A program made the position numbers and the translations under genes. From Sphingobacteriales bacterium 16-39-50 (GTDB lineage Bacteria > Bacteroidota > Bacteroidia > Sphingobacteriales > Sphingobacteriaceae), in contig NCHA01000005.1 of assembly GCA_002257025.1 (NCBI GenBank), positions 1 to 64,000 on the forward strand: a stretch of DNA of 64,000 bases. The letters run 5' to 3'. Below, piece after piece: positions 17,935 through 27,492 of the stretch (its first letter is position 1; each line of letters begins with the position of its first letter). The notes under the pieces were generated by a model. It saw nothing but the letters and a program-made list of their open reading frames with translations, made no database searches and was not told where the DNA came from.

Positions 17935-18309
17935 ATGAAAAAGAATAAAACAATCTTTTGGATAGCTACTGTTATCCTGATACTTTGGGAAGGGGCGATG
18001 CCCCTTGGAACGGTTTTGTTTGCACCTGAATATGTCAATGCAGGCACCAAACCTTTAGGTTATCCTGATTACTTTGCCTATACCCTGATCTTTTGCAAGG
18101 TACTGGGGGTTATAGCAATTTCTTATTCCAGAACCCCCGAAAAATTAAAGGAATGGGCATATGCAGGACTGGCATTTAATTTAATATTTGCTTTCATCAG
18201 TCATGCCTGTGTTGATCAAAATATTGGGTTTATGCTTATGCCAGTAGTGTTCCTGGGCATTCTTGCAGTTTCTTATATTTATGCTAATAAAATCCGGAAT
18301 CATGGCTAA
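17935..18309 (+). CDS. DoxX-like membrane protein
   Basis: A 124-residue protein with four hydrophobic segments, matching the DoxX-like family (PF13564 type): FWIATVILILWEGAMPLGTVLFAPEYV, LGYPDYFAYTLIFCKVLGVIAI, then the third and fourth helices. DoxX relatives act near quinone oxidoreductases or in redox stress, but small DoxX-like proteins are uncharacterised. Its stop lies inside the next gene (8-base overlap), so the two are translationally coupled. It follows the SRPBCC gene by 23 bases. Confidence 0.8.
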   Translation: MKKNKTIFWIATVILILWEGAMPLGTVLFAPEYVNAGTKPLGYPDYFAYTLIFCKVLGVIAISYSRTPEKLKEWAYAGLAFNLIFAFISHACVDQNIGFMLMPVVFLGILAVSYIYANKIRNHG

Positions 18310-18661
18310 GACAAACTATAAAACTATAGATGAATACCATCAGGTATTTAGTGGTGAGACTTTAGAAAGAATGCAAACGATCAGGAAAATTATTAACGAA
18401 ATAGTACCTGATGCAAAAGAAATTATCAGTTATCAAATACCATGTTTTAAATACAATGGTTATCTGATATTTTACAGCGCCTACCCGAATCACATTTCAT
18501 TATCAAACCCATTTACTCTGGATTTCTGGGAACACTTCAAAGCTGATCTGGAGGAATACAAAACCAGTAAATCAGCTATACAGCTTCCGGCAAATAGACC
18601 ACTCCCTGTACAACTGATTAAAGAAATTGTGGCATTCAGGAAAAAAGAGAATGAAAAATAA
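18302..18661 (+). CDS. DUF1801 / iron-chaperone-like protein
   Basis: A 119-residue DUF1801 (YdhG/YjbR-like) protein: TIDEYHQVFSGETLERMQTIRKIINEIVPDAKEIISYQIPCFKYNG, then LIFYSAYPNHISLSNP, and a C-terminal LPVQLIKEIVAFRKKENE helix. The fold is alpha/beta; some relatives are called iron chaperones from work on frataxin-like YdhG. The ATG at 18302 is chosen because the fold begins at MAKTNYKTIDEY; in-frame ATGs at 18263 and 18281 would make it overlap the DoxX-like gene much more. The remaining 8-base overlap suggests coupling. Confidence 0.8.
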   Translation: MAKTNYKTIDEYHQVFSGETLERMQTIRKIINEIVPDAKEIISYQIPCFKYNGYLIFYSAYPNHISLSNPFTLDFWEHFKADLEEYKTSKSAIQLPANRPLPVQLIKEIVAFRKKENEK

Positions 18662-18721
18662 GAGTTAAGCAAGCTAAAGAATAGCCAAATAATTAATCAA
18701 TTAATTTAAATTCAAAAAAAT

Positions 18722-19171
18722 ATGGCAAACAATACGGTTTCATTACACCGGGTAATCAAGGCAAGTCCAGAGAAAATATTTCGCGCCTTTGCAGACCCGA
18801 TAGCACATTCAAGCTGGCTGCCCCCTTATGGCTTTGTATGCAGTGTACAGCAAATGGATTTTAAGGTAGGCGGTAAGTTCAAAATGACCTTTACTAATTT
18901 CAGCACTGGTAACAGCCATTCATTTGGCGGGGAATATCTAGAGGTAAAAGTCAATGAGTTTATTAAGTACAATGATAAATTTGACGACCCAGCTTTACCT
19001 GGCGAGATAACAACAACTATCTGGCTGAATAAGGTTCTTTGTGGCACAGAACTTAAAATAGTTCAGGAAGGTATTCCTGAAGTTATACCTGTTGAGATGT
19101 GCTATTTAGGCTGGCAGGAGTCGCTGGAGAAAATGAAGAATCTGGTTGAGCCCGAGATACCCGATGCATAA
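18722..19171 (+). CDS. SRPBCC family (AHSA1-like) protein
   Basis: A 149-residue SRPBCC-superfamily protein distinct from the one at 17492: VSLHRVIKASPEKIFRAFADPIAHSSWLPPYGF, GGKFKMTFTNFSTGNSHSFGGEYLEV, and LGWQESLEKMKNLVEPEIPD at the end. The W-x-P-P-x-G loop and the W-Q-E-S-L motif are usual for AHSA1-like members. It probably binds a hydrophobic ligand; function unknown. It follows DUF1801 by 60 bases and precedes a VOC protein by 10, so all belong to one likely transcript. Confidence 0.85.
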   Translation: MANNTVSLHRVIKASPEKIFRAFADPIAHSSWLPPYGFVCSVQQMDFKVGGKFKMTFTNFSTGNSHSFGGEYLEVKVNEFIKYNDKFDDPALPGEITTTIWLNKVLCGTELKIVQEGIPEVIPVEMCYLGWQESLEKMKNLVEPEIPDA

Positions 19172-19181
19172 TTTATCATAA

Positions 19182-19583
19182 ATGTTAGTTCAAGAAAGCG
19201 TTAAAATAACAAGTGGGATCTTCATTACGTTTTCCGGGAATTGCAAAAAAGCTCTTACGTTTTATCAAACCTGCTTTGGCGGCAGGCTGCATTTTGAAAT
19301 ATTTCCCCAAAAATTACCTGGTTACCCTGAAATACCTGTACTAAGTGGTTCCCTGATTTCTGAAAGTATCATTATTTACGGGTCAGATTTAGTCCATAAT
19401 GAAGGAAGAAACATTGGAAATTACCTTTCTGTTTTTCTGCAATGTAAGAATGCAGAACACAGAAGGATAATTATTGGGAAATTAAAAAGTGTGCATAAGA
19501 CTCAATCTCCCGGGAATCATGAAGAGCAAAGGCTGGTTGAAATCAGGGATGTTTTTGATGTTAGATGGGTCTTGGGCATTTAA
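19182..19583 (+). CDS. VOC family (PhnB-like) protein
   Basis: A 133-residue glyoxalase/dioxygenase-superfamily protein of the PhnB/3-demethylubiquinone methyltransferase-like branch: SGIFITFSGNCKKALTFYQTCFGGRLHFEIF is the typical first beta-alpha unit, followed by LSGSLISESIIIYGSD and NIGNYLSVFLQCKNAEHRRIII. The usual metal ligands of true glyoxalases are not obvious, common in PhnB-like members. It lies 10 bases after the SRPBCC gene and closes the small-gene run. Function unknown. Confidence 0.75.
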   Translation: MLVQESVKITSGIFITFSGNCKKALTFYQTCFGGRLHFEIFPQKLPGYPEIPVLSGSLISESIIIYGSDLVHNEGRNIGNYLSVFLQCKNAEHRRIIIGKLKSVHKTQSPGNHEEQRLVEIRDVFDVRWVLGI

Positions 19584-19755
19584 CAGCAGGAGATTTCCCA
19601 CTATTTTATCATTATAGCTTAACCTAATCAGCATTAGTCCTGTTTTTGCTACCAATCTTAATTGATTGAAACTATTCAACTAACTCTACCACGTTAGGGC
19701 GGCGGAAAATTATAGTAAATTAGCCCAAAATGCTAAAAATCCCGCCAGGTGCAGA

Positions 19756-20253
19756 ATGAAAATAGCCTTTGAACCAATCGCAGATGCCAGTAGTCGGATC
19801 CTAATTCTAGGTACTATTCCAGGAGAGCGATCTCTACAGCTCCGGCAGTATTACGGGCATGCGGGAAATCATTTTTGGAAGATCATGTTCAGCATTCTTG
19901 AACGTCCTTTCAGTACCGACTACACTGAACGAAAGAAATTACTTACTGATCATAAGATTGCATTATGGGACGTGCTTCAACACTGCGAAGGTAAAGGCAG
20001 TTCCGACAATGCGATAAAAAATGAAATACCAAACGATTTTAAATCGTTCTACAATAAATATACTAATATCCAGACTGTTTTCTTCGCAAGTAAAAAAGCA
20101 GAAGATTTTTATATTCGTTATGTTATAAAAAGCCCGGATAAAAATTACCATGTTTTACCCTCCCCAAGCCGGGCAAATACATGGAAAAGGTATGAAGAGA
20201 AAGAGAGGGAATGGAGAATTGTTCTTGAGTATTTAAGATTGGGGTTAAATTGA
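19756..20253 (+). CDS. DNA-deoxyinosine glycosylase (UDG superfamily)
   Basis: A 165-residue uracil-DNA-glycosylase-fold enzyme. ILGTIPGERSLQLRQYYGHA with NHFW after it (residues 17-41) and the C-terminal LPSPSRANTWK loop are signatures of the family that removes hypoxanthine (deaminated adenine) from DNA; catalytic Asn is N38. The whole length fits the family norm of about 160-170 residues. It would act in base excision repair in the cytoplasm. It stands alone, 173 bases downstream of the VOC gene, and its end is followed by a GAGCTAAAGAAATGAAAGCC stutter. Confidence 0.88.
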   Translation: MKIAFEPIADASSRILILGTIPGERSLQLRQYYGHAGNHFWKIMFSILERPFSTDYTERKKLLTDHKIALWDVLQHCEGKGSSDNAIKNEIPNDFKSFYNKYTNIQTVFFASKKAEDFYIRYVIKSPDKNYHVLPSPSRANTWKRYEEKEREWRIVLEYLRLGLN

Positions 20254-20329
20254 GAGCTAAAGAAATGAAAGCCAAAAGCTAAATGAGTAAGAACTTCACT
20301 TAAACCCTTTTTATCTTCCAGCTTTCCGC

Positions 20330-20896
20330 TTAATTCAACCTTCTGCTTAATGCCAATTCTACCTGCTTAAATAATTGGACAGGCTTTAGATTTCGCCATG
20401 CCATATCATCCAGGTTTCCACCAAAGTTGATGTAATAATCAATATTGTTTCGTCTGAATTCACTGATTACATGTTCTCTGAAATTAATACCTGCAATCCA
20501 GCCTTCTTCCACATCCTGAAACCATTCTTCGTAATAACAGTCATCAGATGAATGAAAGTTGAGTATGTTTTCTCCAATCAGGATGAATTTATCGATTCCT
20601 TCAATGACCATCAAATCCAGAATTTCCCGTTTGAGTGTCATGATATCATTATGAAGGGCATCGTTCCATTCACCCATGAACTCGATGATTGCATAGCCCT
20701 TTTCATAATCGGCATACAAAACTTTCAGGTACAGGGTTTGTGAACCAAAGAAATCCCATTGAGGATGAATCAGATAATTATAAATCTGTTTATCAAATTC
20801 AAATTCATTATATTTTGTTTCAAAAAATGGCGAAAGCGCATCTTCTGAAGCAATATAATCGTCCCTCCAACGGTAATATGGTTCTATTTCATGCAT
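20330..20896 (-). CDS. hypothetical protein
   Basis: A 188-residue acidic, aromatic-rich soluble protein without signal peptide or membrane segments (MHEIEPYYRWRDDYIASEDALSPFF... HPQWDFFGSQTLYLKVLYADYEKGYAIIEFMGEWNDALHND). I recognise no family. It ends with a helix LFKQVELALSRRL. Its start lies 10 bases after the murQ stop, so it is probably the second gene of a murQ operon. Such unknown proteins follow murQ in some Bacteroidota; whether it acts in cell-wall recycling is not shown. Confidence 0.65.
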   Translation of the reverse strand: MHEIEPYYRWRDDYIASEDALSPFFETKYNEFEFDKQIYNYLIHPQWDFFGSQTLYLKVLYADYEKGYAIIEFMGEWNDALHNDIMTLKREILDLMVIEGIDKFILIGENILNFHSSDDCYYEEWFQDVEEGWIAGINFREHVISEFRRNNIDYYINFGGNLDDMAWRNLKPVQLFKQVELALSRRLN

Positions 20897-20905
20897 TTTT
20901 TGAAG

Positions 20906-21721
20906 TTATAATTCTGATGAAGCAGCATTGTCGACTGCTTTACGGACACTCCCGTATCTGTCGAGCAGTTTTTGTGCCGTGCCAGCATCCAGGCCAGTTG
21001 CCTGCATTACCATGTTAACTGCACGGCCAACAAGTTTTACATTGCTAAGCCGCATATCAACCATTTTATTCCCTTTTACCCGACCCAAGCGGATCATCGT
21101 TGAGGTACTGATCATATTCAGGACAAGTTTCTGAGCTGTTCCTGATTTCATGCGGGTTGAACCTGTTACGAATTCCGGGCCTACAACCACCTCAATCGGA
21201 TGTTTGGCTTCGGCAGCTACCGGACTCCCGGCATTGCAGACAATACAAGCAGTTTCAAGTCCGTTTTCATTCGCCTTCTTTAATCCCCCGATCACATAGG
21301 GTGTGGTTCCGGATGCTGCGATTCCTACAAGAACATCTTTATCTGAAATATTAAATTCCAGCAAGTCTTTCCAGGCCTGCTCGCTATTATCCTCGGCATT
21401 TTCAACAGCTTTTCGGATCGCTTTATCTCCTCCGGCAATGATCCCGATTACCATATCAAATGGTACACCATAGGTAGGCGGACATTCAGAAGCATCGAGT
21501 ATTCCAAGCCGGCCACTGGTACCTGCTCCAATATAAAATAGCCTCCCCCCTGCGCTGATTTTTTCAACAATTACATTAACGACTTTTTCAATCGACGGAA
21601 TTGCTTTCTCCACGGCAAGAGGTACTGTCTTGTCTTCATTATTCATGCCCTGCAGTAATTCTGCAACAGACATTTTGTCGAGATCAGTATAATTGGAATC
21701 AGCTTCAGTTGTTCTTTTCAT
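20906..21721 (-). CDS. murQ: N-acetylmuramic acid 6-phosphate etherase
   Basis: A 271-residue SIS-fold etherase that cleaves the lactyl ether of MurNAc-6-phosphate to give GlcNAc-6-phosphate in cell-wall recycling. Clear motifs are IGAGTSGRLGILDASECPPTYG, GIIAGGDKAIRKAVENAED, VGIAASGTTPYVIGGL and VTGSTRMKSGTAQKL. The start is set at MKRTTEADSNY, the usual beginning of MurQ (an ATG two codons upstream at 21727 is also possible). A longer open frame to 21796 would run through the terminator hairpin of the receptor gene at 21789-21812 and is rejected. Followed by an uncharacterised gene 10 bases away. Confidence 0.93.
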   Translation of the reverse strand: MKRTTEADSNYTDLDKMSVAELLQGMNNEDKTVPLAVEKAIPSIEKVVNVIVEKISAGGRLFYIGAGTSGRLGILDASECPPTYGVPFDMVIGIIAGGDKAIRKAVENAEDNSEQAWKDLLEFNISDKDVLVGIAASGTTPYVIGGLKKANENGLETACIVCNAGSPVAAEAKHPIEVVVGPEFVTGSTRMKSGTAQKLVLNMISTSTMIRLGRVKGNKMVDMRLSNVKLVGRAVNMVMQATGLDAGTAQKLLDRYGSVRKAVDNAASSEL

Positions 21722-21788
21722 ATTCATTTTTTCGATTACAAAAATCGGAATATTATCTTTTAGCTGATCAATTAATTTGCAATAAAAA

Positions 21789-21812
21789 ACCCGCACTGAA
21801 AATTCAGTGCGG
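21789..21812 (-). terminator. terminator of the FecA-like receptor gene
   Basis: A perfect stem CCCGCACTGAA / TTCAGTGCGGG followed on the minus strand by TTTTTTATTG. It sits about 30 bases after the receptor stop codon and upstream of murQ, so murQ needs its own promoter or readthrough. Confidence 0.85.
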
Positions 21813-21838
21813 GTGACAATTCTAATACTTTCTATTTT

Positions 21839-24049
21839 TTAAAGAAATATCTCAAATCCAGCAGTAATTAACCTTGGCAATCCAACCCTGATTCCTTCAG
21901 GCCTTCTGCTGCTGATATATCTTTGGTCTGTCAGATTTTTTACAGACAAGTTCAGGTTTGCATTGGTTTTAGGAATGCGATAATAAGCATTTGCATCAAC
22001 AATGTACCTGCTGCTAATCTTTCCGGTTCTTCCATTTGCCGATGGGACCTCGCTGTTGATCTCATCTGTAAACTGTGCTCCGATGTAATTCCCAGAAACT
22101 CTGAAACCAAAACCATTGTGAAGGTTTATACCTGCTGCATTCCAGATCATTAGATTGGCTGCGTATGGCAGTTTATTTTCTTTTACATTAACTGTGCTGC
22201 CATTTACCGAAATGAAACGGTCATTGCTGTATTCAGAACCCTGAACAGTGATGCTGCTTTCAAAAGTATAGGAGTTTTTCAATCCTGCCATTTTCCCAAG
22301 ATCAATTTGGAAGCCTGCTTCAATTCCTTTATGAAGGGTTTGTCCTCCATTAACCACACCGCTGGCATTCGAATTACCTGAGGAATTTGAAACCGGAATG
22401 ATCTGATTCTGAAAGTCAAGTATGAAGCCGGTTATTTCAGCATTGAAATAGTCGTTAAACTTAATCCGGGAACCTAATTCATAATTAGTGCTCAGTTCGG
22501 CATCCAGGTTATAGGGTACACCCGTAGCAGTGATAGCATCTTTAATTCTTGGAGGGGCGAAGCCCTTATGTATCCCGGCGAACAGATTAATCCTGTCATT
22601 TGCTGAGTAGTTGATTCCGGCACCCGGAATCAAAGCCATGGTATTGTCTTTAGCAATGATACTGGTGTCTCTGATCACGTTGTTTACTCCATTGATGCGA
22701 TATCTTCCGCGAAGTATTTCCCTTTCGTAATCAAAATTCTCCAGTCTAAGTCCGGCATTTAATGAAAGTTTTTTAGTCAGGTCGAACCTGTTCTGTGCAT
22801 AGGCACTGAAAGCATAGCCGGTTCTTACCTCTTTATCCCTCAGGGTGCCCTCGGCAGTATTTGCATTGCCACCTACTATAAATTGCTCGTCGGCTTTTTC
22901 ATATAAATATCTTGCACCTGTTTCAAGTACGTTATTAATATTGAACAAATTGTGTTTAACACTCAATCTTGGCTCTATTCCTGCAACCTGAAACTGCCTG
23001 TTTCGGTTACCGGTTGAGTTTAACATATAAACCGCTCCATTGCTGACAGCCGGATTTCCCCATTGTACACCTGTCTGGTTTGCCGCAGTGGAACTGAACG
23101 AGAAATCTTGTCTTTGCCAGTCGCGGGTTGTTGTGTAAGCAAAAGCAGTTGTTTTTAAACTGATATTATCGTTGAATTCAAACTGGTGTGTAGCACTTCC
23201 GGAAAGGCGCTTTACCGGAAGATTATCGTATGGCGACATGCGGACAAAATCCTGATCACCCTGATTAAACATGGTTTGCGTTAAGCCAATATAAGTTGAA
23301 TTTGATTCCTCCTCGTAGTAGCCAAGCTTGAGCCCAAGATTTGATTTTGAATTTAATTCGTATCTGATTTTTGCTGAAAGGTCATTCAATCTGAATTGTG
23401 TCGGACCCAAATCATCCGCTCTTTTGTGCAGGTAGGAAACTAAAATTCCGGCTTTGCCAATGGTATTGCCATAAGTTCCAAAGCCTGAGAAAAATCCTCC
23501 TTTTGCTCCTGAAATTTTGATCCGGGTAATTTCCTGCGAAGGTGGATCAGCTGTAAAGAAATTGACTATTCCTCCAATAGTTTGCGGACCGTAAAGGATC
23601 TGCCCGCTGCCTTTCAGAATCTCAATACCCGACATTTTGTCGATCGATGGGGTGAAGTACATTTCAGGCTCACCGTACGGGCCTAAAGCAATAGGCACAC
23701 CATCTTCAAGCATCAGAACATTCCGGCTTCTGTCGGGATCAAGTCCGCGAATACTGATGTTCAGACGTAATCCCGCACCCTCCTCATCAACTACGTTTAC
23801 ACCGGTAACTTTGCGTAAAACTTCGTTGGAGGTAAGTGGTGCCGTTAATCTAATCTCACGGGAGTTCAGAACTGTCGCTGAACCCGGGACTTTGCTGATT
23901 AAGCCATCCCGCTTCCCAATGATCACAATCTGAGGCATTTCAATAATTGTGCTGTCGGCAAGTTTTAACCTTTGATCAGCTTGTTTTATCTGAGCATTGG
24001 CATTTTGAATAAGTATCAGGGCAAATAATAGAGCTAAAATCCTCTTCAT
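21839..24049 (-). CDS. TonB-dependent receptor, FecA-like
   Basis: A 736-residue outer-membrane receptor. Signal peptide about 1-19 (ends QNANAQ), TonB-box-like EMPQIVIIGKRDG near 37-50, plug domain with LRLNISIRGLDPDRSRNVLML and EDGVPIALGPYGEPEMYFTP then GSGQILYGPQTIGGIVNFFT, and a 22-strand barrel ending in an aromatic-hydrophobic tail (ITAGFEIFL). The plug segment closely follows FecA, the ferric dicitrate receptor, so iron-chelate uptake is likely, though the ligand is not proven. No FecR/FecI regulators lie beside it, and there is no N-terminal signalling domain, so it is not autoregulated like E. coli FecA. Confidence 0.85.
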   Translation of the reverse strand: MKRILALLFALILIQNANAQIKQADQRLKLADSTIIEMPQIVIIGKRDGLISKVPGSATVLNSREIRLTAPLTSNEVLRKVTGVNVVDEEGAGLRLNISIRGLDPDRSRNVLMLEDGVPIALGPYGEPEMYFTPSIDKMSGIEILKGSGQILYGPQTIGGIVNFFTADPPSQEITRIKISGAKGGFFSGFGTYGNTIGKAGILVSYLHKRADDLGPTQFRLNDLSAKIRYELNSKSNLGLKLGYYEEESNSTYIGLTQTMFNQGDQDFVRMSPYDNLPVKRLSGSATHQFEFNDNISLKTTAFAYTTTRDWQRQDFSFSSTAANQTGVQWGNPAVSNGAVYMLNSTGNRNRQFQVAGIEPRLSVKHNLFNINNVLETGARYLYEKADEQFIVGGNANTAEGTLRDKEVRTGYAFSAYAQNRFDLTKKLSLNAGLRLENFDYEREILRGRYRINGVNNVIRDTSIIAKDNTMALIPGAGINYSANDRINLFAGIHKGFAPPRIKDAITATGVPYNLDAELSTNYELGSRIKFNDYFNAEITGFILDFQNQIIPVSNSSGNSNASGVVNGGQTLHKGIEAGFQIDLGKMAGLKNSYTFESSITVQGSEYSNDRFISVNGSTVNVKENKLPYAANLMIWNAAGINLHNGFGFRVSGNYIGAQFTDEINSEVPSANGRTGKISSRYIVDANAYYRIPKTNANLNLSVKNLTDQRYISSRRPEGIRVGLPRLITAGFEIFL

Positions 24050-24198
24050 CTTAATTAGACTAATTTTAAATTGGATGCAATATTACAAATCAAGATTCAA
24101 AAAATCAAATTATTTAGAATGATTACTAATAATATTTAAAATGATTAATTCCTGTGCTTAAGCCACTTGAAATTCAATAAATTTGATGTCTTGACAAG

Positions 24199-25836
24199 AT
24201 GAAAGCCAAAACCAGAAAAAATATTTTAATTGCTGCCGGATATTCGGCTGTATTGATTGGAGGGCTTTGGCTTGGACCTAAACTCGTTCGTGAAAATCAG
24301 AACTCAAAAAATGGTTCTTTTCTGTCTTTCGGGCTTTCTGGCCGTTCGTCTAAAGTTGAAAAAGTAATCAGGATTATTAATGAGAATTATGTCGATTCTG
24401 TGAAGCTGGATACTGTTGAAAACATGGCCATTCAGGAGATCCTGAAGCACCTTGACCCCCATTCTGCCTATCTGGCTCCTGAAGATGCCCAGCTCCTCAG
24501 CGATGATCTGGAAGGGAATTTCAATGGGATTGGTATCGAATATTACATATTGAATGATACATTGCTGATTACTTCTGTAAAACAAGGGGGGCCGGCATAT
24601 AAAGCAGGAATAAAACACGGGGATAAGATTCTGGCTATCAATAAAAAACCGGTAGCCGGGATACGGGTCACTTCGAGGCATATTGTTGATCAGATCAGAG
24701 GGAAGAGGGGTTCGGCTGTTGAACTGCTCGTTAAACGTGATACAACCCGTAAGAGCTTTAGTATGCTGCGCGACAGGATCATTGTCAGCAGTATTGATGC
24801 AGCATATATGCTAACCGGACAGAGCGCTTATATCAAGATCAGTAAATTCGGAGCAAGAACGGACGAGGATTTTCATACCAGTCTTGTAAAGTTGAAGAAG
24901 CAGGGCATGAAGAATCTGGTTCTCGATCTCAGGGATAACGGCGGGGGATATCTCAATTCGGCGACTGCGCTTGCTGATGAATTTCTTGCTGACCAGGAAT
25001 TAATAGTTTATACCCAGGGTCTGCACGAACCGCGAACAGATTATTTTGCCAGTTCGAAGGGTGATTTTGAAAATGGTAAACTGGTGGTGCTTATTGATGA
25101 GAATACTGCTTCGGCGAGTGAGATCATTGCAGGAGCTGTGCAGGATCTTGAGCGCGGAACGATCATTGGAAGACGTTCATTCGGAAAGGGTCTTGTTCAG
25201 GAACAATTTGATTTTGGTGATGGTTCTGCATTGAACCTGACTATTGCGCGATATTATACAGCCTCCGGCAGATCCATTCAAAAGTCGTATAAAAAGGGTA
25301 ATGATGCTTATTACAGTGAAGTAAAAGACCGTTACCGGAATGGTGAACTTAGTTCTAATGGAAAAACCCTTGGCGACTCACTCTATAACAAGAGCAAGAC
25401 ATACACTACAAAGTCGGGTAAAGTATTATATGGCGGGGGAGGAATTATGCCTGATATTTACATTCCGGTAGATACCACCGGATACACAGATCTTTATTAC
25501 GAGCTTTCAGCAAAAGGAATATTGAATGATGTTTTGTATAACCATCTGCTCAGACAAAATCAGGTCTACCAATCAACAGATGAGCTGATTCAGAATTTCA
25601 GGCTGAGTGATCAGGATATCAAAAAACTAATCCAGATGGCTGCCAAACGAAATATTAAAGCAGGTGAAACTCAGTTCTCTTCATCCAGAAAGGAGATCGA
25701 AACCCAGCTAAGAGCCCTCTTAGCCCGATATCATTTTGGGGATGAAGGGTTCTACAAAGTACTGAATTCCGGAGACCAGGCTATCAACCGGTCGCTGGAA
25801 GTTTTGAAAGATCCCTCCCATGTAATGGGCTATTGA
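24199..25836 (+). CDS. S41 family C-terminal processing protease
   Basis: A 545-residue periplasmic protease of the CtpA/Prc type. An N-terminal hydrophobic anchor spans about 9-27; a PDZ domain about 105-195 (LEGNFNGIGIEYYI, GPAYKAGIKHGDKILAINKK); the catalytic domain about 205-420 with S305 in NTASASE and K330 in GRRSFGKG, the 25-residue spacing of the Ser-Lys dyad. Such enzymes trim or degrade periplasmic and outer-membrane proteins. The C-terminal ~130 residues are a helical region usual for Bacteroidota members. It converges with a small lipoprotein gene, overlapping its stop region by 7 bases. Confidence 0.9.
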   Translation: MKAKTRKNILIAAGYSAVLIGGLWLGPKLVRENQNSKNGSFLSFGLSGRSSKVEKVIRIINENYVDSVKLDTVENMAIQEILKHLDPHSAYLAPEDAQLLSDDLEGNFNGIGIEYYILNDTLLITSVKQGGPAYKAGIKHGDKILAINKKPVAGIRVTSRHIVDQIRGKRGSAVELLVKRDTTRKSFSMLRDRIIVSSIDAAYMLTGQSAYIKISKFGARTDEDFHTSLVKLKKQGMKNLVLDLRDNGGGYLNSATALADEFLADQELIVYTQGLHEPRTDYFASSKGDFENGKLVVLIDENTASASEIIAGAVQDLERGTIIGRRSFGKGLVQEQFDFGDGSALNLTIARYYTASGRSIQKSYKKGNDAYYSEVKDRYRNGELSSNGKTLGDSLYNKSKTYTTKSGKVLYGGGGIMPDIYIPVDTTGYTDLYYELSAKGILNDVLYNHLLRQNQVYQSTDELIQNFRLSDQDIKKLIQMAAKRNIKAGETQFSSSRKEIETQLRALLARYHFGDEGFYKVLNSGDQAINRSLEVLKDPSHVMGY

Positions 25837-26021
25837 ATCGAATCAACTGTAATTGTATCCATACTCAGTGAGTCGGTTTCCATTGCAGCATTAAGCATAG
25901 AATCGGCTGCAGCCACTTCGGCAAGTGAATCCTGTTTTGCTTTTTCTGCCTGATCAGCACCACTGTTACATGAAACTACAAATAAACTCGCTGCAAGAAT
26001 TGTAAAGAATAATCTCTTCAT
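25830..26021 (-). CDS. small predicted lipoprotein
   Basis: A 63-residue protein beginning MKRLFFTILAASLFVVSCNSG, a lipoprotein signal with lipid-attachment cysteine C18. The mature part is acidic and rich in Ala, Ser and Asp (AEVAAADSMLNAAMETDSLS). No family recognised; such short acidic lipoproteins are common in Sphingobacteriaceae. Its stop codon overlaps the end of the convergent protease gene by 7 bases. It lies 27 bases upstream-side of der's stop on the same strand. Confidence 0.6.
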   Translation of the reverse strand: MKRLFFTILAASLFVVSCNSGADQAEKAKQDSLAEVAAADSMLNAAMETDSLSMDTITVDSIQ

Positions 26022-26048
26022 GATTAAATATTTTAATTCGTTTAATAA

Positions 26049-27350
26049 TTATTTCTGTCTAAAGAAAATTTGAATTGGCACTCCGCTGAAATCAAAATGC
26101 TCACGAAGTTTGTTTTCAATAAAACGTTTGTAAGGTTCCTTGATATATTGTGGTAAGTTACAAAAGAATGCAAACATTGGGGAACTCGCATTGATCTGGG
26201 TTACATATTTGATCTTGACATATTTTCCTTTTACAGCGGGTGGCGGGAAGTTTTCAATGATCGGTAACATCACATCATTCAATTTTGAGGTAGGAATCTT
26301 TTTAAGTTTATTTTCATAAACCTTTGAAGCAGCCTCAAGTGATTTGTAGATCCTCTGCTTTTCTACAACTGATGTAAATACGATTGGCACATCTGTAAAG
26401 GGAGCGATCTTATCATAGATCTGTTCTTCAAATACACCTGTTGTTTTAGTGTTTTTCTCGATAAGGTCCCATTTATTAACCAGGATCACAATTCCCTTTT
26501 TATTTTTTTCGGCCAGATGGAATATATTTATATCCTGTGATTCAATGCCTTCAACTGCATCGATCATCAGAATGATCACATCAGCTTCCTCCAGTGCTTT
26601 GATCGTACGCATCACCGAGTAGAATTCTATGTTCTCTTTAACTTTAGTTTTCTTGCGTAAACCGGCAGTATCGATCAGCATGAATTCATGCCCAAACTGA
26701 TTATAATGGATATGTATCGAATCGCGGGTTGTACCTGCAATAGGGGTAACAATATTTCTTTCTTTACCGATCAGGGCATTGATCAGAGATGATTTTCCAA
26801 CATTTGGGCGACCAACAATGGCATATTTTGGAAGCTGGTTTTCTTCTTCAGCTTCTTCTTCAAAGTGTTTGATCACTTCATCAAGCAGTTCACCTGTACC
26901 TGAACCCGACATGGAAGAAAGCGGATAGATTTCACCTAAACCGAGGCTATAAAAAATACTTGCATCAGTCAGGCGCTGGTTATTATCCACCTTATTCACC
27001 ACAACGAAGACCGGCTTTTTACTGCGGCGAAGAAGTTTGGCGATATCATCATCAAGATCGGTCACGCCGGTAACCACATCAACCATAAAAAGTATGACTG
27101 TAGCTTCTTCAATAGCGATCACCACCTGCTCACGAATAGCGGCCTCAAACACATCGTCAGAATGCGCAACGTAACCGCCGGTATCAATTACTGTAAAATG
27201 CTTGTCGGTCCACTCAGCGACTCCGTAATGCCTGTCGCGGGTTACTCCGCTAAAGTCATCCACAATGGCTTTACGCGTTTCAGTTAATCTGTTATATAAT
27301 GTGGATTTCCCTACGTTGGGGCGGCCTACTATTGCTACTATATTACTCAT
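26049..27350 (-). CDS. der: ribosome biogenesis GTPase Der (EngA)
   Basis: A 433-residue double-GTPase needed for 50S ribosomal subunit assembly. Two complete G domains are visible, with P-loops GRPNVGKS at 9-16 and 180-187, each followed by DTxG, NKxD and SA/TS motifs, and a C-terminal KH-like domain ([24 protein letters not shown], then [21 protein letters not shown]). The start MSNIVAIVG at 27350 is chosen; an ATG seven codons earlier is less likely because Der normally begins two or three residues before the first strand. Era follows on the same strand upstream, separated by 142 bases with inverted stutter repeats. Confidence 0.96.
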   Translation of the reverse strand: MSNIVAIVGRPNVGKSTLYNRLTETRKAIVDDFSGVTRDRHYGVAEWTDKHFTVIDTGGYVAHSDDVFEAAIREQVVIAIEEATVILFMVDVVTGVTDLDDDIAKLLRRSKKPVFVVVNKVDNNQRLTDASIFYSLGLGEIYPLSSMSGSGTGELLDEVIKHFEEEAEEENQLPKYAIVGRPNVGKSSLINALIGKERNIVTPIAGTTRDSIHIHYNQFGHEFMLIDTAGLRKKTKVKENIEFYSVMRTIKALEEADVIILMIDAVEGIESQDINIFHLAEKNKKGIVILVNKWDLIEKNTKTTGVFEEQIYDKIAPFTDVPIVFTSVVEKQRIYKSLEAASKVYENKLKKIPTSKLNDVMLPIIENFPPPAVKGKYVKIKYVTQINASSPMFAFFCNLPQYIKEPYKRFIENKLREHFDFSGVPIQIFFRQK

Positions 27351-27365
27351 TATGATATGATAAAA

Positions 27366-27486
27366 GAACAAAGAGCAAAGAACAAAGACTAAAAAAGTCT
27401 AAAATCTTATACCTTAATCCTGTATTTTATTTTAAATATTAATTCACTATGAACCGGAATCCATCCTTGTTCTTTGCTCTTTGTTC
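27366..27486. repeat. inverted stutter repeat between era and der
   Basis: The 20 bases GAACAAAGAGCAAAGAACAA at 27366-27385 are perfectly complementary to TTGTTCTTTGCTCTTTGTTC at 27467-27486. Both arms are built from short purine words, with an 81-base AT-rich loop between. A strong stem could form in the era-der transcript, downstream of era. Confidence 0.85.
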
Positions 27487-27492
27487 CTTGTT

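Noticed and set aside
21722..21796. N-terminally extended murQ
   Set aside because: The extension would be translated through the terminator hairpin of the receptor gene and is absent from the conserved MurQ start (MKRTTEADSNY).
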